This document shows positions 32,775-44,814 of a DNA stretch of 64,000 nucleotides, piece after piece (within the stretch, counting starts at the first letter, position 1; each line of letters starts with the position of its first letter). The position numbers and the translations under genes were made by a program. The notes under the pieces were generated by a model. That model did not search any database and was not told the origin of the DNA. It saw only the letters and a list, made by a program, of their open reading frames with translations. This DNA is from Cyrtodaria siliqua. Taxonomy: Eukaryota; Mollusca; Bivalvia; Adapedonta; Hiatellidae. The stretch is taken from assembly GCA_037043455.1 (NCBI GenBank), contig JAWPHD010007137.1:33501-97500 (forward strand). Reading direction: 5' to 3'.

Positions 32775-34260
32775 TGTACTTCGAATTAGTGAAGCTTTCG
32801 ATGTTCCTAATTCTAAAATATGCAGTTAAAATTATTTTGACATCATGTTTTACTAGCATTACCACTACAAATGTGTTTGCAAAAGAAATTTTCGAAATAT
32901 TTAATGTTAACGCTGAATTACAGTTACTTGAATTTCAAACAATATTTAATGTAAAGGGAGGTAATTTAAGAATATCCATATTTCATTTTTTTATAGACGG
33001 AAAATCTGCGATAAATGGGTCAAATTTTTATGTTTTTATCTATTATTTCATACCAATTTTAAGAATTGCATATATTTAAGCGATCTTTGACTCATGCTAT
33101 GTGTTTTATCAGTACATTTCATGTTTTCATATAAAGAGAGGGTAACTCTCAAAAGATGTAACAATTAAACAAAAAATATATGTTTTACAAACTATTGGTC
33201 TAAACAAAATACTTATCATATATCTATTCTAAAATATATTTAAAATAAGAAAATTAGTTAAGATACAAAAGTTGATACTTAGCAATTTTGTTCAGTGTAC
33301 ATGTATTCAGTATGACACCAGTCTCATCAAAACAATATTAGGAAAAAATGAATTAAAAATGTTTTATTTCGTAAAATAAAAATAATAAAAATGAAATAGA
33401 GATAATAATAAAAACATAAATAGAAAAAATAATCGTATCAAACTGAATTATATATATGTATATATATTTGACCACCCACATTTATTTCGTCGATATAATG
33501 ATGAAGTTTTCCTCTTCGTTTATTTATTAATTTGGTGTCTTTCTGCATATCTTCGATAGAAGCTAGGTGCGTCTGTATCAGCCAATCAGAAATGATACCA
33601 GATTCTCGATAAAATGGCTGCCGCGTCAAACTATTTTTAGAAGAAATGTTCTAGACGTTTGTCTTGAAAACAAACAACGTGTTAGACTAACCTGTTATTT
33701 GATTTCATTTACTGTTAACTGTTGTTAATAGTTTTAATTCATTGTTATACGTTATCCTCAAAATCTATCCTGTTATGAGATTCTCCTTTTGCCCCCACCT
33801 CCTCATTGTAGTTACCTAACAAGACAAGCCGTTCCTTTTAAAAGGAATCGTTATTCACTTTCTGTTCGGCATTTGAAGTTTATTTGATGGTAGTTTATAG
33901 TTATTGAAATGTTTAGCTAGATATGTAATCAAATAATTTGTTTCAACCTATAAGACGTACAGTAGGAACGCCACGGACCTATAACATATCAGTTCTGTTC
34001 GCATTTTAACTCCGCGAACATGGACTATTTCTTTGTATTTTACGGACTATTTTACGAATTTTCAATTAAAACAGACGCCATTTTTTTACACCCGAAATTG
34101 GGCGCGCTACTTCGGCGAGCACTACGGGTACCTATGGAGTCTAACAACACGCGTACAGTGTTTCATACCGTATATTATGTAAACACTAATACCTTACCGG
34201 ACGAAATAACGTCCCATTATGTGTCAACACGATGCAGTGTTGGTGACTGACAGGTCACCG
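32775..34260. other. AT-rich intergenic DNA
   Basis: Low-complexity A/T stretches, (AT)n around 33450-33470. Chance frames only. ACGCGTACAGTGTTTCA occurs at 34149 and again at 37810, so both belong to an unnamed dispersed repeat. Confidence 0.4.
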
Positions 34261-35560
34261 TGACATAACTTGACACGTGAAATTGACATGTTGTTGCAAG
34301 TTGGATTTGGGATTATTGTCTGCTGCTGGAGGTCCATGATCAAGGTATTTGTTTTGTCATTAAAATGTGTTTGTTAATAAACAGTACACACCACTTTTAG
34401 ATCGTGCATATTAAGACATTGGCCAAATACAGTGCCTAACAAAGTAGTGTATACTGTATAATAGAAAGTTCATAATCACTATAAGTGTTTTTCGTGTACT
34501 CCGATCTTTCCAGTAACTGGATGTACTGTAAACTGTAGAGCGTTTCGTGGAATAAAACAATTGCTAGTAGAAATGCTATCAATGTCCCCCGCACCCCGCC
34601 CCCACCAAAGTACGGTAGATGGGGGTGTGGGGGTAGATGGAGATTGCATACCGAAAACAAGGAGGGGGTAAGAAAACTAGAAACCCCCTCCAACCCCACC
34701 CCTCAGATGCATGAATGTAAATAGTTAGCGTTGTCTCTATATCGTTATATTATCCCCATTTTCTCGCACATTCGTGAATACATAACCCGATACAACTACC
34801 ATTGAAACAATGTAATTTGACTGAAATCGGTCAGATTCATATTTATGTACAGTAAAGTTTTGAGGCAAGGAAGTGATTTTGAATTTACATTTATTTACAT
34901 TTACTACATACTTTCTTTTGCGAAAAAAACAACGCAATTTCGAGAAAGTACATTTCACTTAAAATCCTTTAAGACGGTGGAGCTACTACGCTTGCCTCCA
35001 GTGTGTCTCAAAAGAAATGACTATTCCATGGGCTGGAAATATGCTGTGAAAGTGGAACAATGTTTTTAATGGATCTCCAGTTGGGCTACATTATATTTTA
35101 CATGTATAATGAATGATGAGAGATGTTTTTATTACATTAACCGTGTTATTGAGCACAAGTAGTATTCATGCTTTATTCAGTTTAGTTCTTCTTTTATCTT
35201 TTCTTTTTTAAATATGTTACATTATGTATAACAAAGGATAAACTATGTCTGTTTGATCATTGACATTGGATTGATGTTGTTTTCAGAGAGGCCTCAAATG
35301 TGAATCGTGCCCTTGAGCAGCTGTAAGTGAATTGATACTGACGACTTCAAAATGTCAAGCCGTATTATATGCCATTGGATCATATGGAGGTAAGAGCCTT
35401 TTTAAAAATTGTTTGCACTTGTGTAGTTCTTTAAATGGAGCTTGTGTTATGCTTGCACGGTGCTGTTCAAAGTTAGAGTAACAAATAAATCAGTGATAGT
35501 GCAGCGTGATTGTCATATGACTACATGTACTGGATACATGCGAAAACAAGTTGTGTTTAA

Positions 35561-35871
35561 GGGACACTAGGCAGTCTTTATTTGTTTAAAACTTCTGGAG
35601 TTCGGTTAATTTTTCTGCATAGTTTGCATTTGTGCATCATTAATATTATTTATTAGAATAGTTCAGAAGAAATTGTTTTACACATTACTTACTGTTGATA
35701 ATAGTGCACCTATAATATAGTTAAGTATTTGATAGAATAGCGAAGACAAAATGAAACACTTTTATTTAACTTTTAATGCAAGCAGGTTTAAATTTAAAAT
35801 GTTACCAGGTTAACAAATGGAGATGCTAATGTTAAATCTTGATAAATACTTCAAGATTGCCGTGTGTCCCT
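35561..35871. mobile_element. TTAA MITE, about 311 bp
   Basis: GGGACACTAGGCAGTCTT at the left and the reverse complement of the right end AGGGACACACGGCAATCTTG are similar, flanked by TTAA (35557-35560 and 35872-35875). Two more lone left ends (TTAAAGGGACACA) occur at 35917 and 37967. Confidence 0.75.
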
Positions 35872-36395
35872 TTAACATCATCTAATTGGTCTATGTGATG
35901 GGTCCCAAATTTATTAAAGGGACACAGAGCAAATTTCCAATCTTGTGTCTGTTTTACACATTTTCACATCAGAACAGACCACACATCTACAAAAGTGTCT
36001 TCTCAACTGCCCTATTTAATCATGCTTTATTTCTAAAACTAGCGGCATCACCAGGTTTTGAGAGAGAAAATAAATAGTTGTATATTAATGTTTTCTCCCC
36101 ATGTAAAATGACCTTACTAAGTCATTTAAGTAAAATATCCTATGAACAAAACGTGTAAAATTTAACAATTTTAGATTTTTGGCAACACTTGTATTTTATT
36201 CCCCTTCTAGTAAAAATGGCTTATAGAGCATTGCACCCTCTGTCAGATTTAACTTTTCTTATAATAGATTCTTGCTGTACTGTTGGGTGAAACATACATT
36301 AAAATGGTTCTATAATCATGTCAGTTCAATCATATACTCGTATGATACACAATATAATATGTATTGACCCTTTACTTGATGTGCCATTTACTCAG

Positions 36396-36707
36396 TTTGG
36401 GTCAAGGGACGTTTATAGCATATCGGCTTTGAATCCAGTGAACACGGATTCAATTCTTACTGGCGCCAATGGGTTACTTCGATGTGTCCTGCTAGCCTCG
36501 TTCGTCTGATGGGAACGTAAACCGGGTGGTCCTGTGTATCGGAGTCTGTCCTCCAAGTACGTTAAATAACCATAGGTATCTAATCGGTAGTAAGCGTAGG
36601 GCAGGGTTCCTGGATGCCTATGTATCTTTCCTCCTCTCTTTGGGGCGGCTCGAAATAACCTAAAGAACGTGTTGATGAGGCGTTAAACAATAATTAAATT
36701 TTAAACT
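36396..36707 (+). mobile_element. tRNA-derived SINE, diverged copy
   Basis: The core GGGAACGTAAACCGGGTGGT to GATGAGGCGTTAAACAATAA matches the copy at 47457-47775. The head here is diverged; GGATTCAATTC may be its old B box. Confidence 0.7.
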
Positions 36708-36909
36708 GTCCCATTCCCCTAAACATGCCCTAGCTCCCCCTCGCAACACCTGATTCAAATTGAATACTCTGCTCTACTTATATTAACTTTTTATTCTGTC
36801 TTTCTTTTCTTTCAGTCTGCACGTCATGTGGAAGAAGACTCCATGTACACCACTGGCCAGAGTCAATGCTGAAGTTTATGTTCGCTCAATTATTTGCTTA
36901 ATAAAGTAT

Positions 36910-37365
36910 ACATATGAACTAAAATATTGTCTTTATATTTATGTCTTCCACCACAAAGTGGTAGGTGAGACAGATTATATTTGGCCTTTCCGTTCGTCCG
37001 TTACAAATCTTGTCTGCGCTACTTGTTGGATTTTGACGAAACTTTGTACAAACTCTTAATTACTTTCTCTGAAGCTAATTTCATAAAACTTCATACTTTG
37101 AAATGATAATCCCTGTTTATTTTGAAGTCAGTAGTTGAAAGGTCCGTTACCATGACCGGAAAATGAAAAGTATTTCCCACACAGTTTTTCCTCTTACCTA
37201 AAGCAAATTTCATGAAACTTCATTGGTGGACAGTGGAAAGAGGATGATTGTTTGATTTTTAGGTAAAAGGTCAAGTTCCCTGCAGACATCCACTATCCAA
37301 GGATAAGCATATGTTACAACACACATGTTATAATATTAATGGTATAATATATGAATATTTTCTTG
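36910..37365. other. Diverged repeat sequence
   Basis: Text such as ATTTTGACGAAACTTTG and TTTCATAAAACTTCAT recurs locally (37030, 37085, 37208), in the style of pearl-like core repeats. Too degraded to delimit. Confidence 0.35.
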
Positions 37366-37368
37366 CAC

Positions 37369-37467
37369 AATGTTGAATCCGGTAAAACAAGTGGTTTTGT
37401 TCACCGATACTGTCGCCTGTGAACCAAACCACTTGTTGTTAAATTACAGGATTCAACAGTGTGTAAG
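37369..37467. repeat. Imperfect hairpin MITE-like palindrome
   Basis: CTTGCACAATGTTGAATCC and GGATTCAACAGTGTGTAAG pair, as do AAACAAGTGGTTTTGTTCAC and GTGAACCAAACCACTTGTT, leaving a short loop. Confidence 0.7.
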
Positions 37468-37479
37468 ACATTTCCGATC

Positions 37480-39990
37480 ATCAATTATTTTTTTTAAATC
37501 ATAAATTAAAAAATAGATATATTAAAACAAACAAAACATGCTATTTGATGAAAACAGACGTATTCAAATTTTCAAAGTAGCAATATTCGCAGAATACAGT
37601 ATATGTTCAGGGAAATGTTTAATATGTCTGTTTTCAAATACTACAGATCGTAACGCACCGCACATGTATATTCAGTATTTACTTTCAGTATAGTAGTGAG
37701 TATGACTGCGTTCTGGGACCATAACAATATAAAAGAATAATATATATAAATATGCATATATAACTATATATGCCCTATAAATATAAACGACCCGCACTTT
37801 TTGGATTCACGCGTACAGTGTTTCACAACATCACAAATCTGGCAAGTGCTCCATTGACACAATGTCATGTCCACGTTTATGTTATGAAATCTTCGAGTCG
37901 ACACATAATCATGTTTGTTACTAGCAGTAGCATGTATGTTACTCGTCAGTCATGTATTTACTTGGTTAAAGGGACACATGCCAATCTTGCTTTCTTTAAA
38001 ACTCGAGGCGCCCCCTCAGTTTTAAACGAACAGTAAATAGAATATACTTCTTTCTGCCTGTTAAACTTATATTAGTTTATCGCTTTTTCTGATTTCGAAA
38101 ATTAACTCTGCAACGTATGTTGCCGCCATCATGATTTCATTTTCCGATATACCGTTGCATCATTGTTTGTTAAAATAACTTGGCCACTCTTACATAAACC
38201 CAAAGCATGTATAGATAAAAAAGTTAGTGTAAAATACATGAACACATACATTTTAAATATATGTGTTTACATAACGAAATTATTTAATTGTTTCTGTAGC
38301 CGGTCGTCTTTCCTTAATGAATATGAATGTTGCCGTCTTTGGGTCGGACGGATATGATTTAGTTATTATGATCGCTTCTAAAATGACGAAATAAATCGAT
38401 TTGAATAAAAGGCGCATTCTCAGCAATACACAACGTATTGTGTGTACGGAAGGGGGGGGGGGGGGGGGGGGGGTGGAGCCCACGGGGTTGGAGGGATACT
38501 ACCGTAATGTTGCTCTCATAAATACTGTGAACATACTACATCAATAATATAACAACTACTGAACAATGCTATATACAACTTAATCAATACGGTATGGAGG
38601 GTGGTGGGGGTGGAATGAGGGGCGGCGTTGCAGGGATACTACCGTAATGGTGTCCTTGAGAAAAACGGTGAACATTCTACTCTAATAATTTATTAAATAC
38701 AGAACAATTTTGAAATCAATATATCTCTTAAAAAGGATTTCACAATTTCATAGTTTTATATCCCGCGTGTATATTAACTTCGAAAGGCGATTGTTCATAT
38801 TTTAGCGAACACGGTGTACTTTGTTAATTTTGGGAATAAAAAAGTACTTTTTTCTGATTGACTTTAAATTTTGGGTTTTAATAGTAGACATGTCAATGAA
38901 CACTTTCATGAAAAAAAATTCATTCTCGTTGTTAAAACTTTTTTTTTTTGCTTTTTTTTCGGATTCAGAAAATTAGCACTGCAACATATATTTTCACTAT
39001 CCTCATTTCCTTTCCCGACGTACCGTTACAATTTGGTTTGTTAAAACCTATTCTGAGCACTCCGGCATAAACCAAAAGGATGTATAGATCATAAATTTAA
39101 TCTGGAATGCATGGATACATACATCTGAAATATATGTATTGAAATAATGGAATTATTTCATTTCTTGTGTACCCGGTCGCGTCTGTAAATGTATATGCAT
39201 TATGCCGTCTTTGCGTCCGTGGGTCATGTTAGTTAATTTTGGGGGTTAAAAAAGTACTTGTCTCCGATTTCATTAAAAATTTGCATATGGACAGAGGAAA
39301 GATTTATCTACGCGTACATGAATTTGTTTTTATTCTCGCTTCTAAAATGACAAAATAAATCGATTTTGATTTAAAAGCGTATTTTTGGCAATTTACACCT
39401 TAAAACAACCTAATTTCATTCCTTTGAAAAATACCTTTAACTATTAATGGGAATTACACGAAGTGTACACCAATTATGTTCGACCAATGTAGTTTGTGAA
39501 TATTATTACTTTAACAGCGATCTGTGATTGTGTTTTGTTATAATCACAGTTTATAAATAAGAGGTGAAGAAATCTGACCAGTGACAATTTTCCCGATAAT
39601 GTCATTTTGTTATCGATTTTATCACGTGACCTTGTTTGATAAATATTCCTACGCCATAGGGCTGGCGTTCCTACTGGTATGCGCAGATCTATTTGTTAGG
39701 GCCCGAATTTACAGGAGATGGGCATAATCATTATTATGCACACGCATACACACTGCACACGAACAACTTGTATCTAAAGATTTCATTCATGCACATACAG
39801 TTTAAAGAAAAATTTAGTCCCAATACCATATCAGGATATTTGTTCAAAATAGTACTTCAGTAGTACTTCACAAAATAAAAGTGTTCCCATTAATAATTTC
39901 TTCCGGTGCACTTATCAAAATAATCACCAATAATAATTGTAGGTGGGGTGAAAATAGTTACGATGTCGAACGTCTTTATCTGCCAGCAAT
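37480..39990. other. Intergenic DNA with poly-G and simple repeats
   Basis: A run of 22 G at 38452-38473. Two related blocks at about 38090-38400 and 38955-39370 share wording such as CTGCAACRTATRTT, CGACGTACCGTT/CGATATACCGTT and GATTTAAAA/AAATCGATTTGA, indicating an old duplication. No gene seen. Confidence 0.4.
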
Positions 39991-40009
39991 AGCGTTTTTG
40001 TGTCAAATC

Positions 40010-40605
40010 ACACTCACACGCATACATTCTACGTTCTCATGCATCCTCGGCAATCGTGCAAACTCGCTCATTTCCGTAGAGCATCGGAAATAATGCTTGT
40101 GGGTATTTCCAAGGATACATCTCGATTTGATGGGTTTGGAGGATTTGCTTCGGCAAAGTACCCAATCTCTACCCAGAGTACGCTCGTTCCTCATTTGACT
40201 CTGGGCGAACGGTTAGGTCACGTGATTATTCAAAAAAGTTATGACGATGTTTATAATAAATCATTTTGCGTGATCTGCAAAGGTAAAATATAGACCTATA
40301 TTAAATAACTTCAATTTTTATTTCTATGAGTTATTTTTTTGAATTAATTTTCTGCTATCGAGCTTCGGTTTGAAATGTTTACATATGCGTTTCGATTGAA
40401 GAGACCTAAGTACGTAATATTTTTGTAGTAAAATATAGTCCCGATTAAAACTAAATTGTTTTCATGCATTATTTCAAATCTTGCAACATCTAATTTGCAG
40501 ATATTCTGAAAATTATATTTACACAGAAATAAATAAGTTTCAGGCAAACGTATTCCAATTTAACAGGTTTTACCAAAATCTTGTAATTTAGTAGTTAGCA
40601 GAGAT
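40010..40605 (+). repeat. Inverted duplication, arm 2
   Basis: Reverse copy of 31975-32560. It carries the same exon-like stretch on the plus strand (TTCTACGTTCTCATGCATCC onward), a 19-bp deletion before the former donor, and GTTAGG in place of GTAAGG. It is therefore the more decayed copy. The frame shifts after ..TLVPHLTL. Confidence 0.75.
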
Positions 40606-41090
40606 ATATGTGAGTGCAAGGAACGATAACTCTGCGTGGAGATTGCAAAGTACCGTGTAAACCGTAACAAAATATAGACCCGAAAATGAATTGATTTTAA
40701 ACATATTTGTATTATTTGTTAAATGTTATACTCTTTTGAAATAAGTCTTATCCTTTTATAGTCAGTTTAAGTTAAAACAGTTAAATATAAAAATATTTTG
40801 CAATTAACTGCGTATTGTTTTGTTTACATACCAATCGTAAACGCTCGGCCAGTCCCGTCAATCTTCGGAATGAAGGAGCACTATGATGGTTCAATGACCC
40901 CACGTGATCGAAAAGTAGTATCCAAGATGGTGTCTATTTCTTTCCGAGATTAGTTTTGATTTTTTTTTTTGAGGCAGTTCCGATTGGCATCCTCGGCTTC
41001 CTTTTACCTACACGTAAGCAGTAGTTGAACCCGCTCACCATGCCCACTGTCTACACGTTCAAGCGGCTTTCTTTTTATGCCAGAAGCTAT
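40606..41090. other. Intergenic DNA
   Basis: No recognised feature before the heptad array. CACGTGATC at 40900-40910 only. Confidence 0.35.
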
Positions 41091-41091
41091 G

Positions 41092-41145
41092 GAAAGCTTC
41101 GACTGCCTTCTGTTGGCCTTTTGCATTTTGTGCAGTACGCTTTGT
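41092..41145 (+). other. Candidate signal-peptide first exon next to array 1
   Basis: An ATG at 41092 opens MESFDCLLLAFCILCSTL, a hydrophobic run typical of a secretion signal. It is followed at once by a splice-donor consensus (ACGCTTT|GTAAGT). The same peptide with few changes (MESLDCLLLTFCILCSTL) heads the inverted copy at about 52400-52347 on the minus strand, where the donor is lost (CTTTCTAAGT). Repeats begin directly at the donor. Confidence 0.35.
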
Positions 41146-42365
41146 AAGTAGTTTTGTGCATTTTCTAAGTTGTTATGTGCATTTTCTAAGTTGTGATGTG
41201 AATTTCGTAAGTTGTTATGTGCATTTCGTAAATTGTTATGTGCATTTTCTAAGTTGTCTTGTGCATTTCCTAAGTTGTTATGTGCATTTCGTAAGTTGTG
41301 ATGTGCATTGTTTAAGTGGTGATGTGCATTGTTTAAGTTGTCCTGTGCATTGTTTAAGTTGTCGTGTGCATATTCTAAGTTGTCCTGTGCATTTTCTAAG
41401 TTGTTATGTGCATTTCGTAAGTTGTTATATGCGTTTAGTAAGTTATGTGCTTTTTCTATGTTGTCATGTTCATTTTCTAAGTTGTCTTCTGCATTTTCTA
41501 AGTTGTCCTGTGCATTTTCTAAGTTGTTATGTGCATTTCGTAAGTTGTTATATGCGTTTAGTAAGTTATGTGCTTTTTCTATGTTGTCATGTTCATTTTC
41601 TAAGTTGTCTTGTGCATTTTCAAAGTTGTTATGTGCATTTTGCAAGTCCACGTCTGTTGTGTCGTAATGTTGTTATGTGCATTTTCTAAGTTGTGATTTT
41701 CGTAAGTTGTCCTGTGCATTTCGTAAGTTGTTATGTGCATTTCGTAAGTTGTTATGTGCATTTTCTAAGTTGTCTTGTGCATTTCGTAAGTTGTTATGTG
41801 CATTTTTTAAGTGGTGATGTGCATTGTTTAAGTTGTCCTGTGCATATTCTAAGTTGTTATGTGCATTTTCTAAGTTGTTGTGTGCTTTTCGTAAGTTGTT
41901 ATGTGCTTTTCGTAGGTTGTTATGTGCATATTCTACGTTGTCTTTGTGCATTTCGTAAGTTGTTATGTGCATTTATTAAGTCGTTATGTGCATTTTCTAA
42001 GTTGTCTTGTGCATTTTGTAAGTTGTAATGTGCATTTCGTAGGTAGTTATGTGCATATTCTAAGTTGTCTTATGCATTTCGTAAGTTGTCTTGTGCATTT
42101 TATAAGTTGTTATGTGCATTTCGAAGTTGTTGTGTGCATATTCTAAGTTGTCTTGTGCATTTTCTAAGTTGTTATATGCATTTCGTAAGTTATTATGTGC
42201 ATTTCGTAAGTTGTTATGTGCATTTCTTAAGTTGTCCTGTGCATTTTCTAAGTTGTTATATACGTTTCGTAAGTTGTTATGTACATTTAGTAAGTTGCTA
42301 TGTGCATTTAGTCTATATGTGCATTTCGTAAGTTGTCTTGTGCAAACTACAAGTCGTCGTTAAGT
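41092..42365 (-). repeat. 21-bp heptad minisatellite, array 1
   Basis: About 58 units of AAGTTGTTATGTGCATTTYG, 21 bp each with occasional 17-20 bp units. Because 21 is a multiple of 3, every frame is periodic. On the minus strand it encodes heptads such as NLENAHN, NLRNAHN and NLENAQD; one frame is open from 41651 to 41004 (215 codons) with a unique C-terminus (SVLHKMQKANRRQSKLSI..). The plus strand encodes CYVHFVS or LLCAFRK heptads with more stops. Either a coding coiled-coil-like repeat or a pure minisatellite; an inverted copy is at 51380-52370. Confidence 0.9.
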
Positions 42366-42599
42366 AGACGTTTTATCGGAATAGGTTTTGAAGGAAACAC
42401 CGGTAGAAATGGCGGCTTCAGGAGCGAACGCTATGCTCTGCCTACTTAAAAAAAATTGGGCTAGGTAAATTATACAATAAATTCTTAGAACAGAAAATTG
42501 ATTTCCAAATGTGTAAGGGATTGTCTGACGTGAGTTAATAACTCTTGGTCTGAAAACAATAGATCGGGTCACAGGTGGCAGTATCAGGTGGTGTGGTAC

Positions 42600-42985
42600 A
42601 GGTGGCCGTTGGTACGGAAGATAAGGGGCAGGGGCCGGGAGACAAGGGTGAGGGGGTCGGAAGACAAGAGGACGGGGGTCGGGAGAGAAAGGGGCGTGAG
42701 GTTTTTAAAATAACAAGTTTGTAAATGATGAAGAATTATCATAGTTTGGGAGTCGTTTTGGGTAGAACAGTCTGTCGATATCCTATCAAAATCCTTAATT
42801 GACCATTATCTTGTCTGCCGTACACGTTCTGTCTCCGCGATAGATACTTTTATGGATTACGTCCCTTGTTTATCAGTACTCTGAGAGAGAAGAGAGAAAA
42901 TGGGCGGAGAAGGGAGATAAGGGAGGGAGAAGGGAGAAATGGGGGAGGGAGGAGGGAGGAGGGAGGAGGAAGAAGACGACCCCAC
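42600..42985 (+). repeat. G-rich and polypurine tracts
   Basis: 42605-42705 has repeated GGGAGACAAGGG-type words (GGGGCAGGGGCCGGGAGAC). 42883-42972 is almost purely A/G (GGGAGGGAGAAGGGAGAAAT, GGAGGGAGGAGGGAGGAGG). Both could form G-quadruplex or triplex structures. Confidence 0.75.
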
Positions 42986-43068
42986 GTAGCCCCTACCCAT
43001 CAGTGTTTGGAACTAACAAATAATAATGATAATAAATTGAAAAATATATTTAAATAAAAGTAATATTA

Positions 43069-43162
43069 ACGTGCTATTTGTTGAAAACAAACATATTTTA
43101 AGTTTTCCTGAAAAAAAGTCCCAGCGTACTTAAAATATGTTTGTTTTCAACAAATAACACGT
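43069..43162. repeat. 35-bp arm hairpin
   Basis: ACGTGCTATTTGTTGAAAAC.. (43069-43103) is inverted at 43128-43162 with one mismatch; loop 24 nt. A third partial copy, AAATAACACGTTAT, lies at 43258. Confidence 0.85.
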
Positions 43163-43763
43163 GAAGTCCAGACTCTGTTGAACCTATTCCTTTAGGACGT
43201 CTTATTGGTTAAAAGATGGAAGGACTATACACCTTAGGACTACATACAAAGACAAACAAATAACACGTTATCTTTTTTCTTTTTTTTTTCAGACAAAGAT
43301 TTATTAACTCCACGTCAGACAATCCCTTACACATTTTGAAATCAGTTTTATGTTCTAAGCATTTATTGTATAATGTACCTAGCCCATTTTTAGCATGGTG
43401 AACTTGTTCACCAAGCTTAAAGGGTCCTCCAAATTGAAAAATAAAGTGTTTTTAAATGAAAGCTTATTATAAAAGAATGTCAATGTCATCGTCCGTTTTC
43501 TCAAAAAACGTTGATAAATGCAAGTTTTACAGGTATGAAGTTTACCTGTACACAAAAAAAACTGGTGCGCGATCGATCTTCGGAAAATGACGTCATAAGG
43601 GACGACCAGTCACATCTTCCGTACAAACTACCTAATTTACATAATCAATTATGGCGCGTATCTATGTGTAAACAACCCGTTACTCTTGTTGGATGTCCAT
43701 TTTTCTCATATAGCCTAAGTGTTTTAAACCCTGGAATATTATTGATGTGTTCGTGTCTTCATC

Positions 43764-44126
43764 ATGGTGAAAAGGTGCTCATTAAGCTTTTGTAGAAAAC
43801 GTAAACAGGAAGGCAGTGTAAGTCTACACACATTTCCATGTTGCCGTCATCGAACTAAATGGATTGAACTTGTTTTGCAAAAAGGTGTGAAATGGAATTT
43901 CTCAGAGCACTCTCGCGTATGTTCGGACCATTTTACTGAGAAAGATTTTGATGACTCTTATGAAACGAAAAACAGATTACATTTACTCTATCAGTTCAGA
44001 CGGGATAACATAATTATTATTTTTGGTGTCCGGAAATATAAATTTCCAAAATTAATTCATATTTGCCAATGTCCGAATATTTTGAGAGGGAACGGTAAAT
44101 TAACATTCTACGGTAAGTATTTTTAA
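43764..44126 (+). CDS. THAP-type zinc-finger protein, first exon or fragment
   Basis: The frame of 120 codons starts at ATG 43764 (ATCATGGTG). The C2CH signature is complete: C5 and C10 (KRCSLSFC), C53 and H56 (RVCSDHF), spacing C-x4-C-x42-C-x2-H. The conserved Trp33 (TKWIELV) and the Pro and Phe positions (HTFP, HF after the His) are present. THAP domains bind DNA site-specifically and are found in transposases (P element, Kolobok) and host regulators. After residue 80 the sequence turns AT-rich and unlike a domain. A donor-like TACG|GTAAGT near 44113 suggests that the THAP exon spliced onward originally. Its place inside TTAA-flanked TIRs makes it transposon-derived. Confidence 0.8.
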   Translation: MVKRCSLSFCRKRKQEGSVSLHTFPCCRHRTKWIELVLQKGVKWNFSEHSRVCSDHFTEKDFDDSYETKNRLHLLYQFRRDNIIIIFGVRKYKFPKLIHICQCPNILRGNGKLTFYGKYF

Positions 44127-44814
44127 CTGTGATGTTCGGGGCAATCTCACCTTCGTTGTTTACGGTAATTACGAAAATCCATCCATTGATGATCACTTAT
44201 TGGTAATTATGCGGTTATTCTATAAACTGTCTAAAATTACGGTACTCAACTTGGGCAAACTGTAAAACCTGTGAATCAGTACACCGAGACACACTTTACA
44301 CGCGGGTAGAGGGAGTACACTGTTTGATCTGTGGAACTGTCACGTTCTAGTCACAAGTGTAGTTATATGCTGGCTAATGCGGACTGTGTAATAGTATACT
44401 GGGCTATATGCGATTCAATCCACAACAGTGAACTAATAAAACATGTGTAAACAATGAACTAATGAACAATTATGATATCTAGTTTATTATATTAAATTAT
44501 TATATTTTGTTTGAAATGTAGCAATGAACCTTATTGAATAATGAGACAATGCAATTTTAAAACATGTTGATTATTTTATTACAAAATAAAAACATACAAG
44601 GTACTGCAGAAAATAAATTAAAATTATAAAATAGTCGTGTTCTTTATCCATTTAATTGCACCATCATGTTATTCCTCAAATCGAAGCTAAAAAACAAAGC
44701 ATGCCATGCTTATAGTATGAAATAAAAAATAGTTCATGTGTCTGTACAAACAGACAACAAATCGCACAGCACTTTACCTGTGTGAGCGAGACCGTATTTT
44801 TTTGCTACATTTAT
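44127..44814. other. TTAA element interior, non-coding
   Basis: Possible intron or decayed transposase region; no motif found. Confidence 0.4.

Larger units (their letters stand above)
34270..36905 (+). other. Candidate small spliced host transcript
   Basis: Possible exons: one ending at ATGATCAAG|GTATTTG (about 34343). A second begins after TGTTGTTTTCAG at 35287 and ends at either AGCAGCT|GTAAGT (35322) or TATGGAG|GTAAGAG (35389). A last one begins after a strong pyrimidine tract, TTTCTTTTCTTTCAG, at 36816 and has AATAAA at 36900. With the longer middle exon, an ATG at 35352 opens MSSRIICHWIIW, and the last exon continues in frame with LHVMWKKTPCTPLARVNAEV. Splice sites are good by eye, but no protein family is recognised; a non-coding RNA is equally possible. 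Its introns contain a TTAA MITE and a SINE. Confidence 0.3.
42446..43400. mobile_element. Fold-back segment between array 1 and the TTAA element
   Basis: About 110 bp at 42446-42556 (TTGGGCTAGGTAAATTATAC onward) is inverted at 43291-43400 (..GTATAATGTACCTAGCCCA). Inside are a G-rich stretch, a polypurine stretch and a 35-bp hairpin. No coding. Confidence 0.75.

Noticed and set aside
41156..42363. Several Cys-rich or Leu/Lys-rich plus-strand open frames over array 1
   Set aside because: All are frame shadows of the 21-bp unit with frequent stops; kept only as part of the array description.
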